Below, piece by piece: positions 7,701-15,462 of a stretch of 64,000 nt of DNA; the stretch's first letter is position 1, and every line of letters begins with the position of its first letter. This DNA comes from Neobacillus bataviensis (GTDB taxonomy: Bacteria > Bacillota > Bacilli > Bacillales_B > DSM-18226). The notes beneath the pieces are model-generated. The model saw nothing but the letters and a program-made list of their open reading frames with translations, made no database searches and was not told the DNA's origin. Location of the stretch: contig NZ_JAHXYW010000006.1 of assembly GCF_019969725.1 (NCBI RefSeq), positions 62,001-126,000 of the forward strand, in the 5' to 3' direction. The position numbers were made by a program, and so were the translations under genes.

Positions 7701-10623
7701 TGAAAGAAAAGGACCAAACTATGAATACCTAAAGGTTTTAATAAGCCATGGTTTTATTTTAGGGAGATCTATTAAAAAGTTAGATGAAAAATTAGATGAT
7801 TCTGACAAGGAATTATTATTAAGCAGCTACAGAGATTTTATGCTATATGACACAAGAAAGGTAAGAACTTTTGATTTTAAGGAAGGTTTTAATTTACTAT
7901 TGTTTCTTTCTTTAAAACGTGAATGGGTTCCCCAATTTATAGACCAAGAAAATCTTAATCAATATGTTATAGAACATTTATTTAATCGTAATCGTCTTGG
8001 TATGCATTATAAAACTATCTTATTAGATTATATAGTGAATAAAGAAATGAATAACATTCTAGAAAAGTACATTTTAGAATTATATGGGCCCAACGGCACC
8101 AATTTATTTCAAGGAAGTAACTTTGAAGATACACATAAGTGTTTTGAAAAGTATGGTAATAATGTACTTCCAGAACTTATGAATGAAGTAAATAATAAAT
8201 TAAATTGGGATGTAGTTGGGTATGTAGATCACAAAGAATATGCATTATGGCCTTTGTTGCAGTACTTTAAAAAAATTATGTTTTTTGATAAGCAGGATTG
8301 GAAAAATAGGGGCATATCGCTGAATAAATTATCCTATATAGCTAACATAAAAGGAAGCAATAGATCTTCTTTTGAAATTAATAAAGAAATTGCAAGTGCA
8401 GCTATTAGGAGTGGATTTAGTGATGCTTGGTTGTTAAGAAATGAAAATCAGGAATTCCGATTCTCTTTAGAAATTCTTTATAATCAGATTTTTGATTTAT
8501 TAGATAACGTTAAAAATCTTGATGAAATTATTACAGTTTGGTATTTAAGTTGCGGTATTTTGTCTTGGTATAATTCAGATGATAGAAAAGGACTTGGAAA
8601 TGTCTATCATAAATGTTTAGAAAAAGGTTCAGAGTTAGGAATTCAAGAAATTGAGCAATTAATACACCAATTAACACCAGAACACGCAGTAATTGCAAAT
8701 TATGGAGATACACCGAGTTTTCAGGAACATCAAAGTGAGAATGGTAAAAAAAGAGAGGAAGCCGATAAAGAATTAAGACAAAGAATGAATAGCTTTTCTA
8801 TTCATGAGATAGTTGAATTTCTAAATAACGAACAAGATAAACTTCTCAATATCAAATCTGTTGATATTGCTTTTGGTATTATTGAAGAGCGTGGAGGACT
8901 TACTCAGCAGATTGCATTGAATTTTTTAGAAATCTTGAAAAGACGACTTGAAAATTATTCTTGGGAAAATATGGGATTTGAAAACATTTTAGAAAAGATT
9001 ATTAAAGTTCTCACTACTGATTTTTTATGGAGCTTAGCTGAGTATAATAAATTAAACCTAGATGAGGGGGATCATTATTATACTTGTACAAGTAATATGA
9101 ACTTCTTATTACAGTTAGTTGTTTCAAAATCTGAAAATGATTTAGTAAAGCATTTCTTTGATAAAGAATTGGAATGCCAGAACAATTGGATTACAGGTTG
9201 TGGAAACTTAATTAAAGAACATTCATATTACCAACCATCAGTGAGTAATTTAACGCCACCTAATAATCTTCAACAATTTGTTTTTAATGTCTTAATAGAA
9301 CAAGTTGAAACTAAGAATATTCATAGGATTGAAATTGGTTTACAAGGAATCCACCTTCTTATCAAAAGGTATCCAGAGCTATTTTTACATGTTGCATCTT
9401 CATGGGTAGAATACAATCACGAACAAAAGGAATACTTAATAAAACTTTCTGAGAGATGGTCACAAGAGAATATTCAAGGTTTCGTAAATCTGAAAAGTAT
9501 TATCGAAAATGAATATTATAATGCAAATGAACTTGATAAGATAATACAATTATATTTAATTTTAAGTAATTATGAGTTTGTTACTGAAGGTAATGATAAT
9601 CTTAAATTCCTATTAAGTGCACCATCTATAGAGTATGATTTGCCTGAAAGATGTCCCCAAAAGTTCGATAGTTCCCAGGTGAGTAATGCAACAAATTGTT
9701 TTCTTTCAGTAATGGAAACATGCACCGGGGAATCGTATGAAAATATCAAATACTATATTAGCAGTAAAAAAAATGTCATAGAAGCCAGTAGAAAAGTAGG
9801 CGAGTCTTTTAGGCAGGGTGACAGTATGCTCCTATCTAGAACTCACACACAGATAGACTCACAAATTCTTTACGGTGAGGAGCAAAAAGGCAGATGGGAG
9901 GTTGTTCCCCTTACCATTAAGGCACAATCGTTATTGCTTAATGATGATTCATGGTTAATTTCGCAGCCTCCTAAATTTTCCTTTAGTGACGAATGGGATA
10001 TAGAGTATCAGTTGGAAGAGACTGCAAAAAATAAAACACTTTACGAATGCAAACCGTACCTCAAAAAAATAGTAAGTAAAGATATACCTGAAAATATGGA
10101 AGTTATAGGTTCATGTATTTGGTATCCAATAGGTAGTAAGGATGGAGTTATTTATACAGAAGTAGCTAAATTAAGTGAAATAGGAACTAAGACTAATTAC
10201 AATATAACTCATGCCATGAATCCTGGGAGCATTCTTTCAAGATTGGAAGAATTATTTACTATAGATGATGAGAGCCTCAATGATACAGGTCTTTGTTTAA
10301 CTAAACAATTGGTCGGTTCAAGTGTATTTTTTTATGGTAACAGCATGATTTACCCGTCAATGGATTTAAGAGAGATTTTTAATATTGAACCATTAGCAAC
10401 AAATCCTTTAATTTGGGTTAAAAAAGAAACCAAAGAAGTTGTATTGTACTTTGAGCGTGAATCTTTTCCTAATAGAAAAGCAACTCACGAACAATATTTT
10501 AGGCAGCCATTGATATCTAGATGGCTTTGTAATAAGGATTTATTAGATCAAGAAGTAAAAAAACTTGGCTTGGTATTATATAAAGTTGATGCCATTGAGA
10601 AGATGCCTAATTTCGGAGTGTAG
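4705..10623 (+). CDS. Giant Avs-like STAND NTPase with Cap4/DUF4297-like nuclease domain
   Basis: 1972 residues, ATG with an excellent GGAGGTAAATA site. Residues 1-220 look like a Cap4/DUF4297-type PD-(D/E)xK nuclease: IANPYWYEWYVGLEQ, then D46 in HNTIDDVVVGY and Q60-V-K62 in CFQVKHE (the Q-x-K variant). A STAND/NACHT-like NTPase follows, with Walker A GEPGSGKTS near residue 306 and Walker B TVICIDGIDHA near residue 407, then a winged-helix-like segment with HNDFRVFL around 625. Residues from about 650 to 1972 are long, helical and repeat-like, fitting a target-sensing arm. Avs proteins of this architecture bind phage terminase or portal and then activate the nuclease. The gene is monocistronic, with its own terminator. 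Architecture is clear; the target is inference. Confidence 0.8.
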   Translation: MSTPGIANPYWYEWYVGLEQVIKMINPDSKITYVIFQSGVHNTIDDVVVGYENKQEMCFQVKHEIGNVGKGNLTFSKLIEPTTRESGTEKVSLIKAIAIGWEEAKLLEANEIIPILYTNRNLGVNSTNRFFCGNEYKALSLTKFVEKLKEVLKKTACIQDIEKHIDEQDFKMQWLEFKNAINDNDTKVIEFLKALKIEYNQGSLDDLENKMIKSLEEIFKCNQIVAQNLFDKLCAKLKIWTTTRRMDKEKVTVEDVFDALSINNDIEHGEHKLPYPSPFFLSREVFSEELIRLIKKTNKKIIFISGEPGSGKTSLISYLQLKHNLFRARYHTFKPISPEQKFYNADPGLSRPESLWYDLLIQLRGYFKGQLNKYAIPVTNALCSVEQMRNEVIKLAKLLYENTGEKTVICIDGIDHAARVQNDVTFLSTLFNPSEIPEGVIFTIVGQPALMYDKYPVWIRRQSEYVEHVPMPKLLREDIISLITETEIELKIDVDVLAEFIFEKTEGNNLSVVFAIEEAKVCKDIDEFEKCIDKKHVSGDITNYYSHIWGYASAYLNTKSLGFPFPETVVASAITLLGGRVNSKILNKALEINLKKEEWEELLDLLYPLIQKVSNNENEYALFHNDFRVFLMAEINQSSSIFKRVASQLADYYISNHNTVESLVNLMPLLISADKKDIIAEAFNVEYVMHALSYGISRNKLREYAEIAYESALNSKEWKTYHNVYLAINTLHQHFRYYEFFDKKYTLQDKSYVKKIHPYELNSSPLKIEYLYSYKEMLDFCEDLLTYKDSISKRRACSTYNLWMKDLTPPKFVNELNVNELLSQGLWDENLKVEIINKWATLASKLDIGNIVDVDSLQCEEEIKASVQFNNTYFEYLLENNKIDESINVIKNGGVSFSCIEDNIKKILFRDSATEFKEILKKIIEKRPNLNDQLLARICLITSIKELETINLEELEPISYITDQTSLKMICFSIIKGFQDYDKDVSISIDQINELLSTGERKGPNYEYLKVLISHGFILGRSIKKLDEKLDDSDKELLLSSYRDFMLYDTRKVRTFDFKEGFNLLLFLSLKREWVPQFIDQENLNQYVIEHLFNRNRLGMHYKTILLDYIVNKEMNNILEKYILELYGPNGTNLFQGSNFEDTHKCFEKYGNNVLPELMNEVNNKLNWDVVGYVDHKEYALWPLLQYFKKIMFFDKQDWKNRGISLNKLSYIANIKGSNRSSFEINKEIASAAIRSGFSDAWLLRNENQEFRFSLEILYNQIFDLLDNVKNLDEIITVWYLSCGILSWYNSDDRKGLGNVYHKCLEKGSELGIQEIEQLIHQLTPEHAVIANYGDTPSFQEHQSENGKKREEADKELRQRMNSFSIHEIVEFLNNEQDKLLNIKSVDIAFGIIEERGGLTQQIALNFLEILKRRLENYSWENMGFENILEKIIKVLTTDFLWSLAEYNKLNLDEGDHYYTCTSNMNFLLQLVVSKSENDLVKHFFDKELECQNNWITGCGNLIKEHSYYQPSVSNLTPPNNLQQFVFNVLIEQVETKNIHRIEIGLQGIHLLIKRYPELFLHVASSWVEYNHEQKEYLIKLSERWSQENIQGFVNLKSIIENEYYNANELDKIIQLYLILSNYEFVTEGNDNLKFLLSAPSIEYDLPERCPQKFDSSQVSNATNCFLSVMETCTGESYENIKYYISSKKNVIEASRKVGESFRQGDSMLLSRTHTQIDSQILYGEEQKGRWEVVPLTIKAQSLLLNDDSWLISQPPKFSFSDEWDIEYQLEETAKNKTLYECKPYLKKIVSKDIPENMEVIGSCIWYPIGSKDGVIYTEVAKLSEIGTKTNYNITHAMNPGSILSRLEELFTIDDESLNDTGLCLTKQLVGSSVFFYGNSMIYPSMDLREIFNIEPLATNPLIWVKKETKEVVLYFERESFPNRKATHEQYFRQPLISRWLCNKDLLDQEVKKLGLVLYKVDAIEKMPNFGV

Positions 10624-10648
10624 AGATTACGGCTCTGTTAACAAAAAA

Positions 10649-10695
10649 ATAACTCCTATATTCAACTAATTTATGAATATAGGAGTTATTTTTAC
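10649..10695 (+). terminator. Strong terminator of the STAND NTPase gene
   Basis: A 17-bp perfect stem (AATAACTCCTATATTCA paired with its complement) with an eight-base loop, flanked by A- and T-runs, 25 bases after the stop codon. It would work on both strands. Confidence 0.9.
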
Positions 10696-11107
10696 TATCT
10701 TACTTACTTTTTGGAACAAAATGGGCTGCTGAACTGATAAAAGCATTATCTTATTTCGAAGGCACCTAAACCGATGTGACCGTTAAGTAAAATGACACAG
10801 TTTTTGCTCATTTAAATGATATAATTAGTTGGAAATTAGATTAAAAGCTAATTCAGCTGTTTTTTGTTTCACTAAAGCCATCGTTAGTATTAGTGAAATT
10901 ATCTACAAAATCCTCTAAAAACATAAGGTGTTTATTGTGCAATAGTTAGTCTACTACGCATTAAAGAAAGATGATTTACTACCGTTAATTTGTAAGTACA
11001 CTTTTTTCACAATCTGCAGAATCGAATCTACAGAGATACTAACTTTTTTGGTCGCCAACCTTATTCCCCTCTAAGATTCTGGTCTGTCACCGCCCGAATA
11101 AACACAA
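10696..11107. other. Gene-poor stretch, probably rearranged DNA
   Basis: About 410 bases without a credible gene on either strand. It ends with TCTGTCACCGCCCGAATAAA at 11085-11104, a fragment of the GGTGxxTGTCACC repeat family. Otherwise I see nothing. Confidence 0.4.
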
Positions 11108-11386
11108 ATGGTTATTTTGCAATTCATTTTGATGGGCAGTTTAGAGAATAAAGGCGGAGTATTCGCAGCTACTAAAGATGAGAATACTGTTATGTCTGTT
11201 AAAAAAGAACAGAAAATGGCGGAGGAAATCAAAGCCTATGTAGAAAACTTTTTAGCAAATAAATACAAGCGGGTACCTCAAATTGATGTTTTGAAGAAAT
11301 CTGTAAAGTTCAAGGCTTTCTTGGATGACGGGATTATTTCTGAAGAGGAATTTAACGAGAAGAGAAAGCAATTATTAGGAATTTAA
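11108..11386 (+). CDS. SHOCT-domain protein, start uncertain
   Basis: The C-terminus LDDGIISEEEFNEKRKQLLG is the short SHOCT domain found at the end of many Bacillota proteins. Upstream is a helical stretch (MAEEIKAYVENFLANKYKRV). No start in this frame has a good ribosome site, and residues 10-30 (SLENKGGVFAATKDENTV) read like the interior of a longer protein, so this may be the 3' part of a truncated gene. A long bidirectional hairpin follows. A second, decayed SHOCT tail lies 1.5 kb downstream at about 12790-12877. Confidence 0.6.
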   Translation: MVILQFILMGSLENKGGVFAATKDENTVMSVKKEQKMAEEIKAYVENFLANKYKRVPQIDVLKKSVKFKAFLDDGIISEEEFNEKRKQLLGI

Positions 11387-11395
11387 TTATTTTTG

Positions 11396-11480
11396 CTAAG
11401 ACTCCACTTTTGAACTGTACCTCTATTGTTAGACACAAAACTAACAATGGAGGTGCAGTTCAGAGTAGTGGGGCTTTTTC
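11396..11480 (+). terminator. Long bidirectional hairpin between convergent genes
   Basis: Bases 11412-11432 pair with 11441-11461 (21 positions, two of them G-U pairs) and the stem continues outward as AAGACTCCACT / AGTGGGGCTTT before a T-run. It separates the SHOCT gene from the convergent cell-wall protein gene. Confidence 0.8.
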
Positions 11481-11492
11481 TTATTAAAATCA

Positions 11493-12494
11493 TTACTGAG
11501 CTGAATATGTAGTTCCCCAGACAATCATTAATACAGTTTCATCTGCTACAACGTAGACTGAGCCAGTATCAACGTCAAAAGTTTCACTAGCCCTAGTTTG
11601 TGCGATTAAATCATTTAACTCTGTTTCTGATACAGGTGCTCCAAGAGCTAGTGCAAGTTTTTTAAATAGTTCTTCTTGAGCAGCATCTAAATAGATAACT
11701 CCGTCGGCCACAACACTAGCGATGTATTCATCACCTTGGAATAAATCATAACCATCAATTTCTACGCGATATTTAACTGTTATTCCGTATTGGTCAGTGA
11801 CTGCTTTTATTTTAATTAAAGTAGGATCAACTGCTACTACAGCATCATCATCGCCAATTTGTTTTCCGTCAATCGTTGTATTGGCTGCCATTACTCCAGA
11901 GCTATAAAAGTAATACGTTTCTCCGTTAATGTTATTCCATCCAAGCGCCATTTTACCGGAAGTAGGATTTAAGTAGTACCACTTACCACCTAATGGCAGC
12001 CAGCCCATTTTCATAGTTCCATCGGCATTTAAATAGTACTAGTCTTGACCAGACTTAAGCCTGCCAGTTTTCATTACACCGCTTGCGTCAAGATAATACC
12101 ATTTGCCAGCTGAAAGTAACCATCCTGTTTTTATGACACTAGTTGAATCAAGATAATACCATGAGCCATTATAAGACAGCCATCCAGAATAGTAATACCA
12201 CTTTCCACTTACAGTTTTCCAACCAGTACTTGTTGTTGCCTTGCTCGCTATAAAACTACTATAATCACCAGCACTCACTTCACATGGATACCCATCATTA
12301 TCACCATCAAGACGATGAGGATCATTACTGGCACTATAGCCATTGCTATACCAGAATTCAATTACAGCTTGTTTACTTGAAAAATCCTTACAATCCTTAT
12401 CGGTGAAAGCCAAAGCTTTAGGCTGATTCCCCAATTGTAGTGCTGCTAAGAGCACAGTTACTAATACAAACGTTTTTTTCACTATGTATTGCAC
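11493..12494 (-). pseudogene. Excalibur plus cell-wall-binding-repeat protein, broken by an amber codon
   Basis: Reading from 12494, a signal peptide (MQYIVKKTFVLVTVLLAALQ) is followed by an Excalibur calcium-binding domain (DGDNDGYPCE) and then aromatic choline-binding-type repeats (GWKTVSGKWYYY, GSWYYLDSTSVIKTGW, GKWYYLDASGVMKTG). At 12039-12041 the frame hits TAG where the repeats would have Trp (GQD-stop-YYLNADGTM), then continues unbroken with GKWYYLNPTSGKMALGW and a 100-residue C-terminal domain to 11493. A single TGG to TAG change explains this. If real, only a 151-residue secreted fragment is made. The intact protein would be about 333 residues and attached to the cell wall. Confidence 0.85.
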
Positions 12495-12640
12495 CTCTAT
12501 TTTTGGTGTTAATAGGAAAATATAACACTATTTCCCTATGGAAGAAACAGACTAAAATAAAAATGTTTAGACATTGTTCGACAAAAATAATCATAAAAAA
12601 AGAAAAGAGATGTTGTTATACTCAGGTTGAGGTTCTAACT

Positions 12641-12740
12641 AATCAAACGATTAATTAACTGACAAAAATTTCATCCTCCATCTAAGAAAAAGCCTTAAAC
12701 AGCAGGCTTTTATGTATATTTAATTAAACGATTAATTAGT
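12641..12740. repeat. MITE-like repeat with palindromic ends, copy at 12.6 kb
   Basis: Ends AATCAAACGATTAATTAACT and TAATTAAACGATTAATTAGT flank about 60 bases that contain a small hairpin (AAAGCCT / AGGCTTT). The right half, with CAGCAGG and TATTTAATTAA, matches copies at 18.2-18.3, 17.57-17.66 and 45.05-45.11 kb. Confidence 0.7.
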
Positions 12741-12789
12741 TTTGTTATTGATTAATTTTGTGCGAATTCGACGTTTGAAATACATAAGT

Positions 12790-12877
12790 TGCTGACGAGT
12801 TGAAGAAGTTTTACGTGATACTGGGATTATTTCAGAAGATGAATTTAAACCAAGAAGAACAAATATTAGGACTATAA
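12790..12877 (+). pseudogene. Decayed SHOCT-domain 3' end
   Basis: The bases GGGATTATTTCAGAAGATGA match the end of the SHOCT gene at 11.33 kb. The reading DTGIISEDEF then shifts frame and continues NQEEQILGL to a stop at 12877. There is no start and one frameshift. A T-tailed hairpin follows at 12886-12912, so this was once a real gene end. Confidence 0.6.
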
Positions 12878-12885
12878 ATAATTAG

Positions 12886-12912
12886 GCCCCTCTCGACGGA
12901 GAAGGGCTTTGT
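12886..12912 (+). terminator. Terminator after the decayed SHOCT gene
   Basis: GCCCCTCTC / GGAGAAGGGC stem with a short loop and then a T-rich run; it lies between the remnant and the convergent glycosyltransferase gene. Confidence 0.6.
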
Positions 12913-12926
12913 TGTTCAGCTATTTT

Positions 12927-14279
12927 TTACTTCCACTTTCTTTTAAACCTAAAAACCTCTTGTACATACCCGTATACGGATACAGGTGACATAATCATTT
13001 GATAACCTAATATGAATAAAATAAAGCCAAAAATATTTTTTCGAATTTTAAGGTTTAAGGGTTTGAAAACGATATTTTTTTGATAGAAATAAAGAATGCT
13101 ATAACTGAAAAGGGTTAACGGTAATACAAGTAAAGTCATAGGACCAACAATCCAGTTATAACCGAAAAATGCCAATATCAGTCCTGGAATCCAACATAGT
13201 GTGTAGGTAATATCTAAATAAGGCATCATTAAATTTACACCTGTAAGATATTTAACATAACCAACCGGCTGGTTCCACGGTTTTATTGCATTCAATCCCT
13301 CGATCATGCCTCGTGCCCATCTTGCTCGCTGCTTGACAAAGTGTTTAAACGAACTAGGGACTTCCGTGAAGGATACAGCCATTGGTTCAAAGTAAACCTT
13401 CCATTTCTTCTCGAGTAAACGCCATGTTAATACAATATCTTCCCCTATGGCATCAGGCCAGCCGCCCACTGCCTTAACACATTTTGTCTTATATAGACTG
13501 TAAGCACCTTGGGCTACCAATGTTCCTTGGTATAGACCTTGAAGTCTTTTTATAGAAGCGATCCCTAAGAAATAGTCCCATTCCTGAATCTTTGTCCATA
13601 AGTTTTCTCTGCTGTTTTTCGCCAGAACGGAACCAGCCACTGCACAGACATCTTCCGGGCTGGATTTCATTCGTGCAACTAGATAGCGAATAGAAGAGGG
13701 ATGAAGGAGAGTATCCGCATCGATGGTAATAACATAAGGCGTTTCAACTATTTCTAACGCATGATTTAGAGCATGGAATTTTCCAGGTTTGTCTTCATGT
13801 AGTAGCTCAATGTCAATGGACAATTCCTCTTTTGCCTTTAACGTTTCTTGAACGGTGTGATCAGTAGAACAATTATTGATAACTATTACTTTTAATTTTC
13901 CCGAGTAGTCTTGTTTATCGATGTATTTCAACGTTTGAAAAATTTTATCTTCTTCGTTATGGGCCGCTATCAGGATTGTAAGCTCATCTTTTGGAAATTG
14001 ATTTTTAAAAGACGGCTGCCTATCTAACAATAAGCTAATCACTAAAAAGGCATTCATATAACCAGGAATGTACGAAATACCACCAATGATCAGTAACGCT
14101 ACTGGAAAGGATACAATTTCAGCTAAATCCTTTAACCAAGGAAGCGCTAGGTAAATAGAGAATACCATCCATAGGAAAGCTCCCATGTGACTTATATAAA
14201 ACTTTGTTTTTATAGGTATATATATCTTCTTGGATTCATTATTGGTTTGGGGATTGATAGGATTTAGTAGTGGCTTCAT
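12927..14279 (-). CDS. Membrane family-2 glycosyltransferase
   Basis: 450 residues from the ATG at 14279, which follows AGAGAGGATT; the longer open frame upstream has no ribosome site. Two N-terminal hydrophobic segments lead into a GT-A domain: LTILIAAHNEEDKI, then VINNCSTDHT, the DxD-type ITIDADTLL, the acceptor-site GEDIVLTWRLLEKK and the processive QRARWARG (QxxRW). Two to three C-terminal membrane helices follow. This is the layout of poly-N-acetylglucosamine or hyaluronan-type synthases (PgaC/IcaA-like). No deacetylase or other ica/pga genes are nearby, so the product is open. It stands alone on the minus strand. Confidence 0.88.
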   Translation of the reverse strand: MKPLLNPINPQTNNESKKIYIPIKTKFYISHMGAFLWMVFSIYLALPWLKDLAEIVSFPVALLIIGGISYIPGYMNAFLVISLLLDRQPSFKNQFPKDELTILIAAHNEEDKIFQTLKYIDKQDYSGKLKVIVINNCSTDHTVQETLKAKEELSIDIELLHEDKPGKFHALNHALEIVETPYVITIDADTLLHPSSIRYLVARMKSSPEDVCAVAGSVLAKNSRENLWTKIQEWDYFLGIASIKRLQGLYQGTLVAQGAYSLYKTKCVKAVGGWPDAIGEDIVLTWRLLEKKWKVYFEPMAVSFTEVPSSFKHFVKQRARWARGMIEGLNAIKPWNQPVGYVKYLTGVNLMMPYLDITYTLCWIPGLILAFFGYNWIVGPMTLLVLPLTLFSYSILYFYQKNIVFKPLNLKIRKNIFGFILFILGYQMIMSPVSVYGYVQEVFRFKRKWK

Positions 14280-14366
14280 AGATGATAATCCTCTCTGTGA
14301 GTAACATAGTAAGAATGACCTATTATAACATGTTTTAAGGTTCGAACAAAAAGGAAATTGTTGATA

Positions 14367-14400
14367 ATTAATCAAACGTTTATGTAACTGACAAAGTTTT
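14367..14400. repeat. Half copy of the palindromic-end repeat
   Basis: TTAATCAAACGTTTATGTAA then CTGACAAAG: it matches only the left end of the repeat at 12641. Confidence 0.5.
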
Positions 14401-14468
14401 ATAAATATGATTTCGAAAAGCTGAATGACTTCTAAATTTTGAAAAAACATCCAACTTTTTGTAGTTAT

Positions 14469-14494
14469 GGTGCCTGACACCGCCCGGAATTTGT
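14469..14494. repeat. REP-like GGTGCCTGACACC hairpin
   Basis: GGTGCCTGACACC can fold into a small stem and is followed by GCCCGGAATTTG, the same tail as copies at 2606 and 11085. Confidence 0.6.
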
Positions 14495-14527
14495 TTAGTA
14501 ATGTAGGTAACATTCATAATCTGAAAT

Positions 14528-14566
14528 AAAAAAAACCTTTGAATGCGACCATCCAAAGGTTTTTTT
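14528..14566. terminator. Bidirectional terminator hairpin
   Basis: AAAAAAAACCTTT and AAAGGTTTTTTT pair around a 14-base loop; it isolates the methyltransferase operon from upstream DNA. Confidence 0.7.
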
Positions 14567-14600
14567 GTGTTTTTTTATTCCTTTTATTTAATTTTTTTAT

Positions 14601-14675
14601 GTTCATTTTTTGAACTAAATTCTTCTTTACACACATATATTTCCTTTATAATATAAATGCATTCAAAATTTGAAC
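14601..14675 (+). promoter_or_regulatory. Promoter bracketed by two inverted repeats
   Basis: GTTCATTTTTTGAAC (14601-14615) and ATTCAAAATTTGAAC (14661-14675) are two similar dyads exactly 60 bases apart. Between them lie TTTACA (14626) and TAATAT (14649) with 17-base spacing. This looks like a regulated promoter with paired operators, feeding a leader of about 140 bases in front of the methyltransferase gene. The regulator is not evident; the 87-residue XRE protein at 17.8-18.0 kb is one candidate. The untranslated leader (14676-14810) has no structure I can assign to a known riboswitch. Confidence 0.55.
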
Positions 14676-14815
14676 ATAAATAAAGGGGGAGCCAAATCTT
14701 TTATATCCGTTAAGTTTTAAAGATGAAAGTCTAACCCAGCGATAGCTGCCGCGTTTAAGTGTTCTGAAATAAATAAGAATGGGGGAGACATACCCAATTT
14801 AAGGAGGATATGAAC

Positions 14816-15436
14816 ATGAATCAAACACAAAAGGTAGAATCACAAAACTCAAACTTAGAACAACCGAAAGAAACATGGAGAGAAATCTGGACTAGAAAAG
14901 GTAAAGTATCTGGCTCACGAGAAGATTTGCTTTCCTATAACGGATATGAAGCTACACAGATTGATATGCCAGAGGTAGTAGCTCAAATCGTAAAAGCTTT
15001 AGATATCAAACCAACCGATAAGGTTCTTGAAGTTGGCTGTGGTGCGGGCGCTTTAGCTCAATATTTAAATTGCGATTATGTAGGAATGGACTACTCTCCT
15101 TCCCTTGTTAAAAAGCACATTGAAATTCTAGGTAATTCTGTAATAGTTGGAGAAGCAAATGATATTCCTTTTAAGGATAAAAGCTTTGATAAAGTCATTT
15201 GTTATGGTGTATTTCTGTACTTTGATTCCGAGGAATACGCACAACAAGCTATTAGCGAATTAAAACGCGTAGCAAAAAAAGCGCTAATGATTGGTGAACT
15301 CCCAATTCGTTCTCATCGGTTAGAACATAAATTATATAAAAAAGAAGACTTTTCTGATTGGGCAATTACAGATGGATTTTATGACCCATACCGAAACGAT
15401 CGATTTAATGTAACTATTTTCTTTCATGATTGTTAA
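14816..15436 (+). CDS. SAM-dependent methyltransferase
   Basis: 206 residues; the ATG at 14816 is eight bases from AAGGAGG, better than the ATG at 14810. The class I methyltransferase core is clear: motif I VLEVGCGAGALAQYL, then VGMDYSPSLV (acidic ribose-binding strand), GEANDIPFKDKSFDKVICYG and a late RVAKKALMIGELP strand. The N-terminus has ETWREIWTRKG and the enzyme is compact, fitting a small-molecule substrate. It is followed after 26 bases by the cytidylyltransferase-aminotransferase fusion, so the two probably act in one pathway. N-methylation of an amino-alcohol phosphate is an attractive but unproven idea. Confidence 0.85.
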   Translation: MNQTQKVESQNSNLEQPKETWREIWTRKGKVSGSREDLLSYNGYEATQIDMPEVVAQIVKALDIKPTDKVLEVGCGAGALAQYLNCDYVGMDYSPSLVKKHIEILGNSVIVGEANDIPFKDKSFDKVICYGVFLYFDSEEYAQQAISELKRVAKKALMIGELPIRSHRLEHKLYKKEDFSDWAITDGFYDPYRNDRFNVTIFFHDC

Positions 15437-15462
15437 TAATTTTAAGAAAGGTATGAAAAGGA

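Noticed and set aside
12440..12658. 72-codon plus-strand frame upstream of the wall protein
   Set aside because: It overlaps the signal-peptide codons of the minus-strand gene and a repeat, with Lys/Thr-rich low complexity.
14676..14810. Riboswitch in the leader of the methyltransferase gene
   Set aside because: I could not match the leader to a known aptamer core; reported only as an unexplained leader.
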